From JBCAWW01 sp039024315 (GTDB lineage: Bacteria; Bacteroidota; Bacteroidia; J057): DNA of 41,219 nt. The stretch is from the NCBI GenBank assembly GCA_039024315.1, contig JBCCQN010000053.1, positions 1-41,219 of the forward strand, in the 5' to 3' direction. This document shows, piece by piece, positions 1 to 8,722 of the stretch (position 1 is its first letter; each line of letters opens with the position of its first letter). The position numbers and the translations under genes are program-made. The notes beneath the pieces were generated by a model that searched no databases, had not been told where the DNA came from, and saw nothing but the letters and a program-made list of their open reading frames with translations.

Positions 1-2
1 CC

Positions 3-173
3 CGCTTCGCGGAACTCCAAAATCTATCCGAGACCCGACAATGGTACGAAGCCATGGCCTACCTCAAAAAAGGGGAGCTCGCTTCGGTCAAACAAAGTTT
101 GGAAGCAATCGTGGCGGATGAAGGCCACTTTTATCAGGCGAAAGCCCAGGCATTGCTGGAGCAATTAGACTAA
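3..173 (+). CDS. C-terminal end of an unidentified protein (partial, TPR-like)
   Basis: An open frame enters from the left window edge and ends at TAA 171-173, leaving the last 56 residues. The visible part is helical and charged, with segments such as WYEAMAYLKKGELASVKQSL and YQAKAQALLEQLD. This resembles the last repeat of Bacteroidota tetratricopeptide or anti-sigma-like proteins, in which a terminal helix pair ends close to the stop. No catalytic motif is visible and the main body lies outside the window, so function cannot be assigned. Its stop lies only 4 bp from the stop of the convergent dnaE-like gene. TPR assignment is an inference from pattern only. Confidence 0.6.
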   Translation, partial: RFAELQNLSETRQWYEAMAYLKKGELASVKQSLEAIVADEGHFYQAKAQALLEQLD

Positions 174-177
174 GAAC

Positions 178-3159
178 TCACTGCTTTTCTTCGGGGGGCG
201 ACCAATGATTGACTTCCTGCCCCAAGCGTGGATCCAACTGATAAGGCATCTTCAATACTTTATGACTATCGAGTGAATAAGTACCAAACTCCTTACTCAC
301 TTTGCCTTCGATAAGGTAGACTCCCGCACCCGCGAGACTATATTTTTTGACCGCCGGAGGAAAGCGCACCACATCAAACATCGTCCCGTCCGGATCATAA
401 AAATTGGCAAACTGCATGCGTTCCTTATGGATGGTAGTCGTTTGCTTAATGCAGATCAAATAACCCAAGACCCTCACCTGTCGGTTGACATGCTCCGGGA
501 AATCGACGGCTTTGATCAGGTTGGGAGGATCGTGTTGCAGCAACTGAAAAGGCGAGACCAAAGGAAAACCAAGCAGTTCCATCTGATCATAGGCATCAGT
601 CAAATAAGAACTCTCTAAGTCTGGCAATTGCTTAGGCACAGAAGGCGGCAAGAAAAGAATGTCGGCCTGTTTAGAAGTACCATGCTGAAAGAGCAACAGC
701 TCCCACAAGAGACTAGGTTTGCTCTTGCCCGTAAAGTCAAAGGCACCGATCCGAATCAAAATCGTCAACTGCTCTTTGCTGCTAGGTAAGCGACGCGCAA
801 AATCTGCCAAATCTATAAAAGGGCCTCTCTTTTCCCGTTCTATGGCGATTGTCTGGCCCAACTCCTTGCTGAGGTCTTTGAGGTGCACAAAACCCAAATA
901 GATATCCTCCTCAATCAATCGGGTCATATACTCACTATGATTGACGCAGGGTGGATGGACCGTGGCGCCTTCCATTTTGGCCTCGTGAATATAAATCTCG
1001 GTGCGGTAGAAGCCGCCAAAATTGTTGATCACGGCGACGATAAAGGCAAGCGGATAATAGGTCTTGAGATAGAGACTTTGATACGATTCCACCGCAAAGG
1101 AGGCCGAGTGCGCTTTGGAAAAAGAGTAGCCCGCAAAGGACTCGATTTGTCGCCACAACTCTTTGACGATATCGTCTGGATAGCCTTTCTCACGACAAGC
1201 ATCAAAATACTTTTTTGAGACTCTGGCAAAAGTCTGGCTCCCCTTGGCCTTACCGCTCATGGCGCGACGCACCAAATCCGCCTCTGCTAAGGACAGACCC
1301 GCAAAGTAATGCAGGACCTTGATCACATCCTCTTGATAGACCATAATGCCGTAGGTCTCTTCTAGCAGTTCGCCCAGCTTCGGGTGCGGATAGCTAAAGA
1401 GTTTGCCATTGTGTCGCTCGATATAAGCCTGCATCATACCAGAGCGAGCCACACCCGGACGGATGACGGAAGAGGCCGCTACGAGGGTCGGATAATCTTT
1501 ACAGCGAAGCTTAGTGAGCAGCGTTCGCATAGCTGGAGATTCGATATAGAAACAGCCCATCGTTTGTCCTTTGGCCAGTCGGGCGTTGACTTTGGGGTCG
1601 CGCTTAAACTTCTCTACCTCATGGATAGGGATGGTTTGATTGTAATTACGCTGGATGATATCGACGCACTCTCGGATATGAGCGAGGCCCCTTTGACTCA
1701 GGATATCAAATTTGTGGAGGTTGATATCTTCGGCGATCCGCATATCAAATTGCGTAATCGGAAAGCCCTTGGGCGGTAAATCGAGCGGACTAGCGTGATG
1801 AATGGGGTCCTCACTGATAAGCACTCCTCCTGCATGGATAGAGAGGTGATTGGGGAGTCCTTGGAGCCGCTTCGCGTAACGCAAAACCTGCCGAGACAAA
1901 CTATCCAGGCCTTGCGAGGGTGCGTCTCGATTCATCACCAGTAGATCGATTTCCCTTTTGGGCAAGCCAAAGACCTTGGCCATCTCGCGGATACTGGCCC
2001 TGCCTTGAAAAGTCGTATAGGTCGCTAGCAAGGAGACATGACTATCCCGATAGCGCCGAAACATATATTCAATGACCTCATCGCGATCTGTCCAAGAAAA
2101 ATCAATGTCAAAGTCGGGCGGACTGGTACGCTCTGGATTGAGGAAGCGCTCAAAATAAAGGTCTAGCTCTATCGGATCTACATCCGTAATGCCTAGGCAA
2201 TAAGCCACTAAGCTGTTGGCACCCGAGCCCCGTCCTACGTGAAAAAAACCTCGGCTCTGGCTATAACGAATGACATCCCAAGTGATGAGAAAGTAGGCCA
2301 AGAAATCCAACTCACTGATGATCTCTAACTCTCGTTTGAGTCGGGCTTGTATGGCTTTAGTAGGCTTCGCATAACGCTTATTCAAGCCTTCAATAGCCAG
2401 TTTCTTGAGTAAGAGCCGATCTGCGTCTGTATCTCCTGTATAAGTCTTGCGGGTCCGATTTAAGCTAAAATCTACATCGAAGCTGCAGCTAGCCAATAAC
2501 TTGCTGGTATTGGTTAAGACATCGAGATAGGCGGCGCAGGTCCATTCTAAGTCTTGAGGCGTTTGGAAAATACTCTCCTTGCCTGCCACTGCCTTTTCGG
2601 GCAGTTTGGAGAGCATGACGTTGTGATCAATCGCGCGAAGCAGACGGTGGAGATTATAGCCTACTTTATTTTTAGCGACAATAGGTTGCAGCAGAACCAC
2701 CCGTTTGGTTTGCCCCTGCCAATGCAGGCCCAATTGATTGATTTGTTGAGGGCGAATGCCTAAGAGCTCGTTTTTACGCAAGCTGAGTTGCTTGCGCTTT
2801 TCCCAGGGATAGATGGCGTAGACCTCTTGAAATTGGGGGGGTAGCTCGGGCCAATCTTCCTTGGCAAGGCTATGCTGAGTGTACCAACGATTGATTTCGG
2901 CAAAGCCTGCTAAGGACTTCGCTAGTAAGATATACAATAGCTGATCGTCTTGTCGAAACTCCATGCCCACTACGGGATGGATGCCAGCTTCGCGACAAGC
3001 TCTCACAAATTCGTAGCAAGCCGACATATTATGCACATCGGTGAGCGCAAGCGCTTCGATCTGATGTTCGACTGCTAGATCGACCAGTTCTTGGACCGAA
3101 AGGGTACCGAAACGTAGGGAAAAGTAGCTGTGACAGTTCAGGTAATAAGCATATCGCAT
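178..3159 (-). CDS. dnaE: DNA polymerase III alpha subunit, short DnaE-type (C-family)
   Basis: C-family DNA polymerase of 993 aa, much shorter than replicative DnaE. An N-terminal PHP domain (about 1-200) shows HSYFSLRFGTLSV and LALTDVHN. The palm carries HVGRGSGANSLVAYCLGITD and PPDFDIDF, with catalytic Asp351 and Asp353 and a probable third Asp485 in HKFDILSQRGL. Fingers and helix-hairpin-helix regions follow, then an OB-fold-like C-terminus (RVLGYLICIKQ). QADILF (831-836) resembles the internal beta-clamp-binding motif of DnaE. The first PHP metal motif reads HSY, so exonuclease activity of PHP may be lost. It is divergent from dinB across 132 bp. By family knowledge, short DnaE proteins next to Y-family polymerases usually act in damage-induced translesion synthesis, so this is likely a second, accessory alpha subunit. 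The ATG start gives the normal N-terminus MRYAYYLNCHSYF. Confidence 0.9.
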   Translation of the reverse strand: MRYAYYLNCHSYFSLRFGTLSVQELVDLAVEHQIEALALTDVHNMSACYEFVRACREAGIHPVVGMEFRQDDQLLYILLAKSLAGFAEINRWYTQHSLAKEDWPELPPQFQEVYAIYPWEKRKQLSLRKNELLGIRPQQINQLGLHWQGQTKRVVLLQPIVAKNKVGYNLHRLLRAIDHNVMLSKLPEKAVAGKESIFQTPQDLEWTCAAYLDVLTNTSKLLASCSFDVDFSLNRTRKTYTGDTDADRLLLKKLAIEGLNKRYAKPTKAIQARLKRELEIISELDFLAYFLITWDVIRYSQSRGFFHVGRGSGANSLVAYCLGITDVDPIELDLYFERFLNPERTSPPDFDIDFSWTDRDEVIEYMFRRYRDSHVSLLATYTTFQGRASIREMAKVFGLPKREIDLLVMNRDAPSQGLDSLSRQVLRYAKRLQGLPNHLSIHAGGVLISEDPIHHASPLDLPPKGFPITQFDMRIAEDINLHKFDILSQRGLAHIRECVDIIQRNYNQTIPIHEVEKFKRDPKVNARLAKGQTMGCFYIESPAMRTLLTKLRCKDYPTLVAASSVIRPGVARSGMMQAYIERHNGKLFSYPHPKLGELLEETYGIMVYQEDVIKVLHYFAGLSLAEADLVRRAMSGKAKGSQTFARVSKKYFDACREKGYPDDIVKELWRQIESFAGYSFSKAHSASFAVESYQSLYLKTYYPLAFIVAVINNFGGFYRTEIYIHEAKMEGATVHPPCVNHSEYMTRLIEEDIYLGFVHLKDLSKELGQTIAIEREKRGPFIDLADFARRLPSSKEQLTILIRIGAFDFTGKSKPSLLWELLLFQHGTSKQADILFLPPSVPKQLPDLESSYLTDAYDQMELLGFPLVSPFQLLQHDPPNLIKAVDFPEHVNRQVRVLGYLICIKQTTTIHKERMQFANFYDPDGTMFDVVRFPPAVKKYSLAGAGVYLIEGKVSKEFGTYSLDSHKVLKMPYQLDPRLGQEVNHWSPPEEKQ

Positions 3160-3212
3160 TCTTAAAAATTATCGTCTCTGTTGCCTGTAATTTACTAAAT
3201 AATTTCGTATTG

Positions 3213-3225
3213 CTAATAATATTAG
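3213..3225. promoter_or_regulatory. Perfect inverted repeat between dnaE and dinB (candidate operator)
   Basis: CTAATA-A-TATTAG is a perfect 6+1+6 palindrome near the middle of the divergent dnaE/dinB intergenic region. A near-match to the Bacteroidota promoter (TTG at 3181-3183, 16-nt spacer, TAATTTCG at 3200-3207, one mismatch from TAnnTTTG) ends just upstream, so the palindrome would sit near the dinB transcription start. That is a plausible position for a repressor such as a LexA-like or XRE factor. No regulator is identified; this is inference from position and symmetry. Confidence 0.4.
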
Positions 3226-3255
3226 ATATTTTAATGTGGAAATGATGTAAATACT

Positions 3256-3278
3256 ATTTATTTTAGCTGAAAATAAAT
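3256..3278. promoter_or_regulatory. 9-bp inverted repeat just upstream of dinB
   Basis: ATTTATTTT (3256-3264) and AAAATAAAT (3270-3278) are perfect inverted arms around the 5-nt AGCTG. The repeat ends 13 nt before the dinB ATG, so it is either an operator half-site pair or a weak AU hairpin in the dinB leader over the ribosome-binding region. AT-rich arms can arise by chance, but two perfect inverted repeats in 132 bp are more than expected. Confidence 0.4.
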
Positions 3279-3291
3279 CCCGGATTGCGAT

Positions 3292-4470
3292 ATGCTTGAG
3301 CAGCAAAGAACCATCGCCCACTATGACCTCGATACCTTTTTTGTATCAGTAGAAAGGAAAAAAGACAGTCGTTTAGATGGTAAACCACTGATGATTGGCG
3401 GTAGCGAAAGGGGAGTGGTGGCTTCCTGTAGCTATGAAGCCCGTAAGTTCGGTGTCCGTTCGGGTATGCCCATGCGAGTAGCAAAACAGTTGTGTCCATA
3501 TGCGGTGGTGATTTCCGGTGATTATGAGGCTTACAGTCAGGCTTCTAAGGAAGTACGGGAGATCGTGGCCGAGAAGGCCCCGCTTTTTGAACAAGCCTCT
3601 ATTGATGAGTTTTATCTGGACTTGACGGGCATGGATCGCTTTTTTCATTCGACTATGTGGGCGAGCGAATTGCGACAGCGAATCATTCATGAAACGGGTT
3701 TGCCCATTTCGATGGGGCTTTCGGTCAATAAGTTGGTTTCTAAGGTCGCGACCAATTTGGCAAAGCCTAATAATCTGCTAGAGGTAAAGTCTGAGGTAGT
3801 GTTACCTTTCTTGGCACCGCTCGCGCTGCGAGCGATTCCTGCCATTGGCCCCAAATTGAGTCAGCAGTTAGCGTATCTAGGCGTGCCGACGGTCAGTATA
3901 TTACGGGAGATCCCGCAGGTGCTATTGCAGCGGGCCTTTGGCAAGCCTGGACACATGCTCTATCAAAAGGCGAGAGGCATTGATAGCAGCCAAGTGGTGC
4001 CTAGTCATCAGCAGAAGTCGATCTCTACTGAACGCACCTTTCGCGAGGATACGATGGATATCCAGTGGCTCAAGTCCCTCTTGACCAGTATGGTCGAAAA
4101 GGTCGCTCACGAACTACGCCAAAATCGTCAGCTTACGGGTTGTGTCAGTGTCAAAATTCGTTACGCCAATTTTGAAACCGTCAGTAAGCAGGCCAAAATT
4201 CCCTTTACGGCTAGCGATAGGGATCTGATGAGCAAGGTGTTGGCTTTGTTTGATAAGCTGTATACGCGTCGGATTCGCCTACGCTTGATCGGGCTACGTT
4301 TGACGAAGTTGGTTGCGGGTAGCCCACAATTGGACCTTTTTGAGCCTTATCCCAAGCAGTTAGGCCTATACCAAACGATGGATCGGCTCAAGCAAAAGTA
4401 TGGTCAAAAGATAGTAGGGCAGGGGAGTGGGCTGAGACAAAATTATGCTCCCGCGCCCCAATTCGACTGA
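3292..4470 (+). CDS. dinB: DNA polymerase IV (Y-family translesion polymerase)
   Basis: Y-family DNA polymerase of 392 aa that copies past damaged template bases with low fidelity and no proofreading. The catalytic triad is visible: Asp12 in HYDLDTFFVSVE, and Asp105-Glu106 in SIDEFYLDL. Thumb hairpin motifs (ALRAIPAIGPKLSQQL) and the little-finger domain follow. A near-ideal beta-clamp-binding pentapeptide, QLDLF, lies at 346-350, so recruitment to the sliding clamp is expected. It is divergent from the short DnaE; the pair resembles a translesion mutasome in which DinB inserts and DnaE extends (inference). The ATG at 3292 gives a family-typical N-terminus; no strong Shine-Dalgarno is seen, which is normal in Bacteroidota. 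The stop is followed immediately by one copy of the dispersed hairpin repeat. Confidence 0.95.
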   Translation: MLEQQRTIAHYDLDTFFVSVERKKDSRLDGKPLMIGGSERGVVASCSYEARKFGVRSGMPMRVAKQLCPYAVVISGDYEAYSQASKEVREIVAEKAPLFEQASIDEFYLDLTGMDRFFHSTMWASELRQRIIHETGLPISMGLSVNKLVSKVATNLAKPNNLLEVKSEVVLPFLAPLALRAIPAIGPKLSQQLAYLGVPTVSILREIPQVLLQRAFGKPGHMLYQKARGIDSSQVVPSHQQKSISTERTFREDTMDIQWLKSLLTSMVEKVAHELRQNRQLTGCVSVKIRYANFETVSKQAKIPFTASDRDLMSKVLALFDKLYTRRIRLRLIGLRLTKLVAGSPQLDLFEPYPKQLGLYQTMDRLKQKYGQKIVGQGSGLRQNYAPAPQFD

Positions 4471-4486
4471 GCGTTCCGCGCAGCGG
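4471..4486 (-). repeat. Dispersed hairpin repeat, copy between dinB and the RND gene
   Basis: Read on the minus strand: stem CCGC, loop TGC, stem GCGG, then AACGCTCAG. It starts directly after the dinB stop codon and fills most of the 25-bp gap between the convergent dinB and RND pump genes. No T-tract is present, so it is not a classical terminator, although a hairpin here could protect both 3' ends. Confidence 0.65.
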
Positions 4487-4495
4487 TAACCCTCC

Positions 4496-7400
4496 TTACT
4501 TGACTGCTACTCGGTACAGCAGCTTATACAGAATTGGCACAAATAAAAGGGTGATAATCGTGCCAAATAACAGGCCTACGATGATTCCAATCGCCATTGG
4601 TTCCCACATCAAGCCTCCTCCGAGATAAAGCGGTATTAAGCCCAGCGTGGTAGTGAAGGTCGTCAGGAGAATTGGGCGTAAGCGTTGCTGACAAGCGGCT
4701 AAGATGGCATCCCAAGGCTCGCGGCCAAATTCGTTTTGCTCCAACTCGATGCGGTCGATCAGTACGATGGCATTATTGATGATAATCCCCGCCAGCGAGA
4801 TGATACCCAAGAAGGCAAAAAAGCCAAAGTAGGAGCGGAATATGAGTAAGCCCAGTACTACGCCAATCACTCCTAGCGGGATCGCGCCTAAGACAATCAT
4901 CGTCTTACGTAAGGAATTGAACTGTAAAACCAACAATAAGACGATGAGGAAGCCGGAAATCGGTAATTGATCGATGACGGCCTGTAAGCCTGAAGCACTG
5001 TCTTCTGCTTCTCCTCCTAGCTCATAGGTGTATCCAGCGGGCCATTCTTGAGAGGCCGCCAAAAGCCAAGGCTCTAGCTCTGCGACTACTTCATTAGCGT
5101 TAAAACCTCCCTGCAAAAAAGAGTTGACAGAAATGGTTCGATACAAATCACGTCTGAGAATCTTGGCAAACTGCCAGCTCGGAACTAGGGTCGCAACTTG
5201 GGCTAGGGGCACAGAGCGGCCACTACTTTGAGCAAAGATATTGATGGTTTTGAGCTGGCTGATATCCAACTCCTCGGTATTTTGACTCCGCAACATGATG
5301 GGGAGACTTTCTTCTCCTTCTCTAAAATCTCCCGTCTCAAAGCCTATCAAAGCGGTCTGCAAAGAAAGGGCAATGTCTTGGTTGGAAAGCCCTGCTCGGC
5401 GAGCTTTGGCCTCATCAATTTGTACGACTAGCTTTTTGAGTTTGGGCCCCCAATCGTCTTCAATATTGAGGGTGCCGGGGATATTGTTGAGTTTAGCCCG
5501 GATTTCCTCAGAGAGTCGGAACAGTACGTTGGGATCAGGCCCACTAACGCGTACCTGCACGGGTATACCTGAGCCTCCTCCCTGCTTGAGGCGCTGTGCT
5601 TTTACGGTCGCATCGGGCAGGTTGAAGAAGGCAAATTCATTAAGGGCATCGATGACGGCTTGGTTATCATCTCCGGAGGTAGTATTGACCAAAATGTGAG
5701 CATAATTAGATTGGGGTTGCGAACGCTGATAGCCCAAATCGTAGCTCAAAGGACCTTCTCCGACAAAGGAAGTCCATGATTTTACACCCTTAGCTCTCTG
5801 TTCGTTGACTTGTAATTCCTCCGCCAAAAAGCTTTCTAGCTTTGCTATGTTGGCTTCGCTCTGTTCAATCGCGGTGCCTACGGGTAGGTTGACATCTACA
5901 GTGATCAGATTGCGTTCTGAGTCGGGGAAAAAGATAAAAGGCAATTGTCCGAGGCCGAATAAAGAAAGCACAAATGCCACCAAGATCCCTGCAATGAATA
6001 GCCAAGGCCTTTTCAAAACGGGTACTAGTATCTGCACATAAGCTTTATTGATACGATCGAACATGCCAGGTTTGGCTTCTGCCTGCTCGGGTTTCTTTTT
6101 GATCCTTATCAGAACGCTTGCCAATAGCGTAACCACGGTGAGTGAAAGCAACCATGACGACAACAATGCAAGTGAGATTACGACAAAGAGTGGTCCTACA
6201 ATCTCTCCCAAAGTAGACTCAGCTAGGAAGAAGGAAAGGAAAGCTGCGGAGGTGGTGAGGGAAGAAATGAGAAGTGGAATCGCCAGCTCGCGGCAGGAAT
6301 CAATCGCTGCTTCGGTGGCCTTTTGTCCATCTTCCATTTTTACCATGATAGACTCAGCGATCACGATGGCATTATCTACTAGCATGCCGAGGGCCATGAT
6401 GAGTGCCGCAAGGGATACTTTATTGAGGCCAACGCCTAAGAGTCCCATCAAAAAGATGGTACAGATGATAGCGAGGGGAATGAGGCTGGCTACCACGATA
6501 CCTGTGCGAAGGCCTAGAAATAGCAGCATAGTGAGTAGTACAATCACCACTGATTGCAGCAGGTTGCCTACAAAGTCTTGGATGGATTCATCGACCACTA
6601 CATCCTGTGAGGCGGCCCTAAAGGTTTTTATCCCTACAGGGAACGTTTGTTCGAGGCTATCTAGCTTACGATCTACCTCTTCTCCTAGCTGTACGATATT
6701 TGCTCCCTCCTTCAAGGCTACAGAAATGGCTAGGCCTTGTTGGCCATTTACCTTTACCATGCGCTCTTGAGGCGTTTCATAGCCTTTCCTGATGCGAGTG
6801 ATATCTCCTAGAAAAACTGTTTCTCCCTGTTGCCCTACTGGAATGATTAGTTTTTCTAAGTCTTCGAGGGTTTCAAAATTACCAGTAGGCTCAAGGATGA
6901 TACGTTCATCTTCTACATTAACCTGACCACCCGGAAAGAGGATATTGGTCGAAGAAATAATATTCTGGAGTTGACCGGCGGTCAAACCATATTGGGCGAG
7001 AACGGCATGCTCAAACTCCACCATTACCTGCGCTTCTTGGGTGCCCATGATACTGACCCGAGAAGCATTTTTTAAGCGGATTAGATTATCCTTGATGGTT
7101 TCAGCATAATCTTCGAGCTCAGCATAAGCAAAGCCATCTCCCTCTAGGCCTATCATGATACCGTAAACAGTGCCAAGACCATCATCTTTGACATCGGGGG
7201 GGACTATATTATCGGGTAAGTCGGCCTGCAGGCTCTCCATTTTTCGTCGTAGTCGATCCCATACTGCTTGCAGGTCTTCTTGCTTGATATCTTGTTTGAG
7301 GTTGACCTTGACGATAGAAACGCCAGTGCGAGACTCACTGGTCATGAAATCAAGCTCAGGGATTTCTTGGACTTCTTGTTCGATAGGCGCGGTAATGAGT

Positions 7401-7582
7401 GCCTCAACGCGCTCGGGCCCTGCACCGGGAAATACCGTTACAATTTGCGCTACCCTAACTGTAAAGGGAGGCATGTCATTTCGCTCCAGACCATTATAGG
7501 CTGACAGTCCCAGCAAAACCAATACCGTCAACAAAGTGAAGGTAACGCGATTATTATTGAGAGAAAGTTGTGTTAGATTCAC
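4496..7582 (-). CDS. Efflux RND transporter permease (AcrB/HAE-1-like inner-membrane pump)
   Basis: Proton-driven inner-membrane pump of 1028 aa, the usual length for the AcrB/MexB family. It has the family plan: TM1 at about 12-30, a periplasmic porter/docking domain, a TM2-6 bundle at about 335-480, a second periplasmic domain, and the TM7-12 bundle at the C-terminus. The proton relay in TM4 reads MALGMLVDNAIVIAES with Asp403-Asn404, one Asp where AcrB has two; this occurs in many Bacteroidota members. VFPGAGPERVEALITAPIE is the conserved early porter motif. It is the last gene of a three-gene operon, 33 bp after the membrane fusion protein. Substrate cannot be read from sequence; heavy-metal transport is less likely because no methionine relay stands out. 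Confidence 0.93.
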   Translation of the reverse strand: MNLTQLSLNNNRVTFTLLTVLVLLGLSAYNGLERNDMPPFTVRVAQIVTVFPGAGPERVEALITAPIEQEVQEIPELDFMTSESRTGVSIVKVNLKQDIKQEDLQAVWDRLRRKMESLQADLPDNIVPPDVKDDGLGTVYGIMIGLEGDGFAYAELEDYAETIKDNLIRLKNASRVSIMGTQEAQVMVEFEHAVLAQYGLTAGQLQNIISSTNILFPGGQVNVEDERIILEPTGNFETLEDLEKLIIPVGQQGETVFLGDITRIRKGYETPQERMVKVNGQQGLAISVALKEGANIVQLGEEVDRKLDSLEQTFPVGIKTFRAASQDVVVDESIQDFVGNLLQSVVIVLLTMLLFLGLRTGIVVASLIPLAIICTIFLMGLLGVGLNKVSLAALIMALGMLVDNAIVIAESIMVKMEDGQKATEAAIDSCRELAIPLLISSLTTSAAFLSFFLAESTLGEIVGPLFVVISLALLSSWLLSLTVVTLLASVLIRIKKKPEQAEAKPGMFDRINKAYVQILVPVLKRPWLFIAGILVAFVLSLFGLGQLPFIFFPDSERNLITVDVNLPVGTAIEQSEANIAKLESFLAEELQVNEQRAKGVKSWTSFVGEGPLSYDLGYQRSQPQSNYAHILVNTTSGDDNQAVIDALNEFAFFNLPDATVKAQRLKQGGGSGIPVQVRVSGPDPNVLFRLSEEIRAKLNNIPGTLNIEDDWGPKLKKLVVQIDEAKARRAGLSNQDIALSLQTALIGFETGDFREGEESLPIMLRSQNTEELDISQLKTINIFAQSSGRSVPLAQVATLVPSWQFAKILRRDLYRTISVNSFLQGGFNANEVVAELEPWLLAASQEWPAGYTYELGGEAEDSASGLQAVIDQLPISGFLIVLLLVLQFNSLRKTMIVLGAIPLGVIGVVLGLLIFRSYFGFFAFLGIISLAGIIINNAIVLIDRIELEQNEFGREPWDAILAACQQRLRPILLTTFTTTLGLIPLYLGGGLMWEPMAIGIIVGLLFGTIITLLFVPILYKLLYRVAVK

Positions 7583-7615
7583 GGGATATCGATTGGGAGT
7601 AATAGCTAAAATGAA

Positions 7616-8686
7616 CTAGGGTAACAGGCTAACTTGCATTCCTTCCAACAAGGAATTCAATCCTGCGGTCGCGATGCGATCTCCTTCTTCTAATCCTGAT
7701 TGAAGGACGAAACCCTCGGCGCTGAGGGTACCCAGTTCTACCGTTGTCTGTTTGACAGTAAGCGTATCCCCTTCGCCCATTAGTTGGTAGACATAGCGTT
7801 GGCCCTGTGCATTTTCTCGTACTGCCTTAGCCGGTATGAGCATCGATTTTGTATTGGCTTGCAGCGCAAGGGGAAATTTGATCTCAGCCGAAAGGCCTGG
7901 GCGAATTGCTTTTATGGGCTTCAGGAACTTCGCTCGGACTGGATAAGTAGCGGCATTTCCCTGCGAGAACGCCACCTCCGTAATTTCTCCCTCAAATACC
8001 TGATCCGACAAAATAGAAAGCCGGATGTCAACCTTTTGTCCCTCTTGGATTAGCCCTATATAGCGCCCTGCTACCCCAAAAGTTACCTCTGGATGCCCCT
8101 CAGAGCTCAGAAGACCAACGGGGCTGCCTGCTCCCACTAGTTCGCCCGCTTCTACTCCTAGGCTACTGACAAGGCCCGTAAAAGGAGCCCGTAATTGGGT
8201 ATATCGCACTTGGTTTTGAGCCGCTTGAAGTTGTTTCTGGGCCGCTTCAAGCTGGGCGGTTGAAGCTTCAAAATTGCCTTTCGCCTGTTCGAATTCGCTC
8301 AAGGAAACAGAGTTATTTTCGTATAGCCTTTCTACTCTAGCGTAAGTAGAACGGGCGACATTGAGGCTGGTCTCTGCTTGCTTGACTTGTACACGAGCCT
8401 GCTCAACCTGCAAACTGTAGTCTTCATTGTCAATAGAAGCAATCAGTTGGCCCTGTCGCACTTTTTGCCCGTCTTTGACACTAACCGAAGCGATGACTCC
8501 CCCGACTTTAAAGGAAAGGGCTGCCTCTTGGTCAGACTGAGTAATGCCGGTAAAAGTGGCAGTCTCAATGGCTTGACCTTGGCTAAGGGTCGTGTATTTG
8601 ACGGGGCGTATAGGGGCTTCTTGCCGATTTACTTCTTTCTGACAAGCCGCCAAAAAGAAGAAGAGTATGATCCAGCTATATTTCAT
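7616..8686 (-). CDS. Efflux RND periplasmic adaptor lipoprotein (membrane fusion protein)
   Basis: Membrane fusion protein of 356 aa that links the RND pump to the outer-membrane channel. The N-terminus is a lipoprotein signal with lipobox LAAC and lipidated Cys15, so it is anchored in the inner membrane facing the periplasm. It shows the biotinyl-lipoyl-like halves (GGVIASVSVKDGQKVRQGQLIA and RAPFTGLVSSLGVEAGELV), a coiled-coil hairpin between them rich in Gln/Ala (about 75-155), a beta-barrel domain and a membrane-proximal domain near the end (LEEGDRIATAGLNSLLEGM). It lies 36 bp after the TolC-type gene and 33 bp before the pump on the same strand, so all three are probably co-transcribed. 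Confidence 0.93.
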   Translation of the reverse strand: MKYSWIILFFFLAACQKEVNRQEAPIRPVKYTTLSQGQAIETATFTGITQSDQEAALSFKVGGVIASVSVKDGQKVRQGQLIASIDNEDYSLQVEQARVQVKQAETSLNVARSTYARVERLYENNSVSLSEFEQAKGNFEASTAQLEAAQKQLQAAQNQVRYTQLRAPFTGLVSSLGVEAGELVGAGSPVGLLSSEGHPEVTFGVAGRYIGLIQEGQKVDIRLSILSDQVFEGEITEVAFSQGNAATYPVRAKFLKPIKAIRPGLSAEIKFPLALQANTKSMLIPAKAVRENAQGQRYVYQLMGEGDTLTVKQTTVELGTLSAEGFVLQSGLEEGDRIATAGLNSLLEGMQVSLLP

Positions 8687-8722
8687 ATGAGCGTGTGATA
8701 AGGGATTTCAGATAGAGAGGTG

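Noticed and set aside
2..15. CCGC-TTC-GCGG-AAC at the left edge as a further hairpin repeat
   Set aside because: The tail is AACTCC, not AACGC, and it encodes ordinary RFAEL in the partial gene.
1867..1882. CCGCTTCGCGTAACGC in dnaE as a repeat copy
   Set aside because: It encodes RYAKRL in a conserved part of DnaE and one stem pair fails, so chance is more likely.
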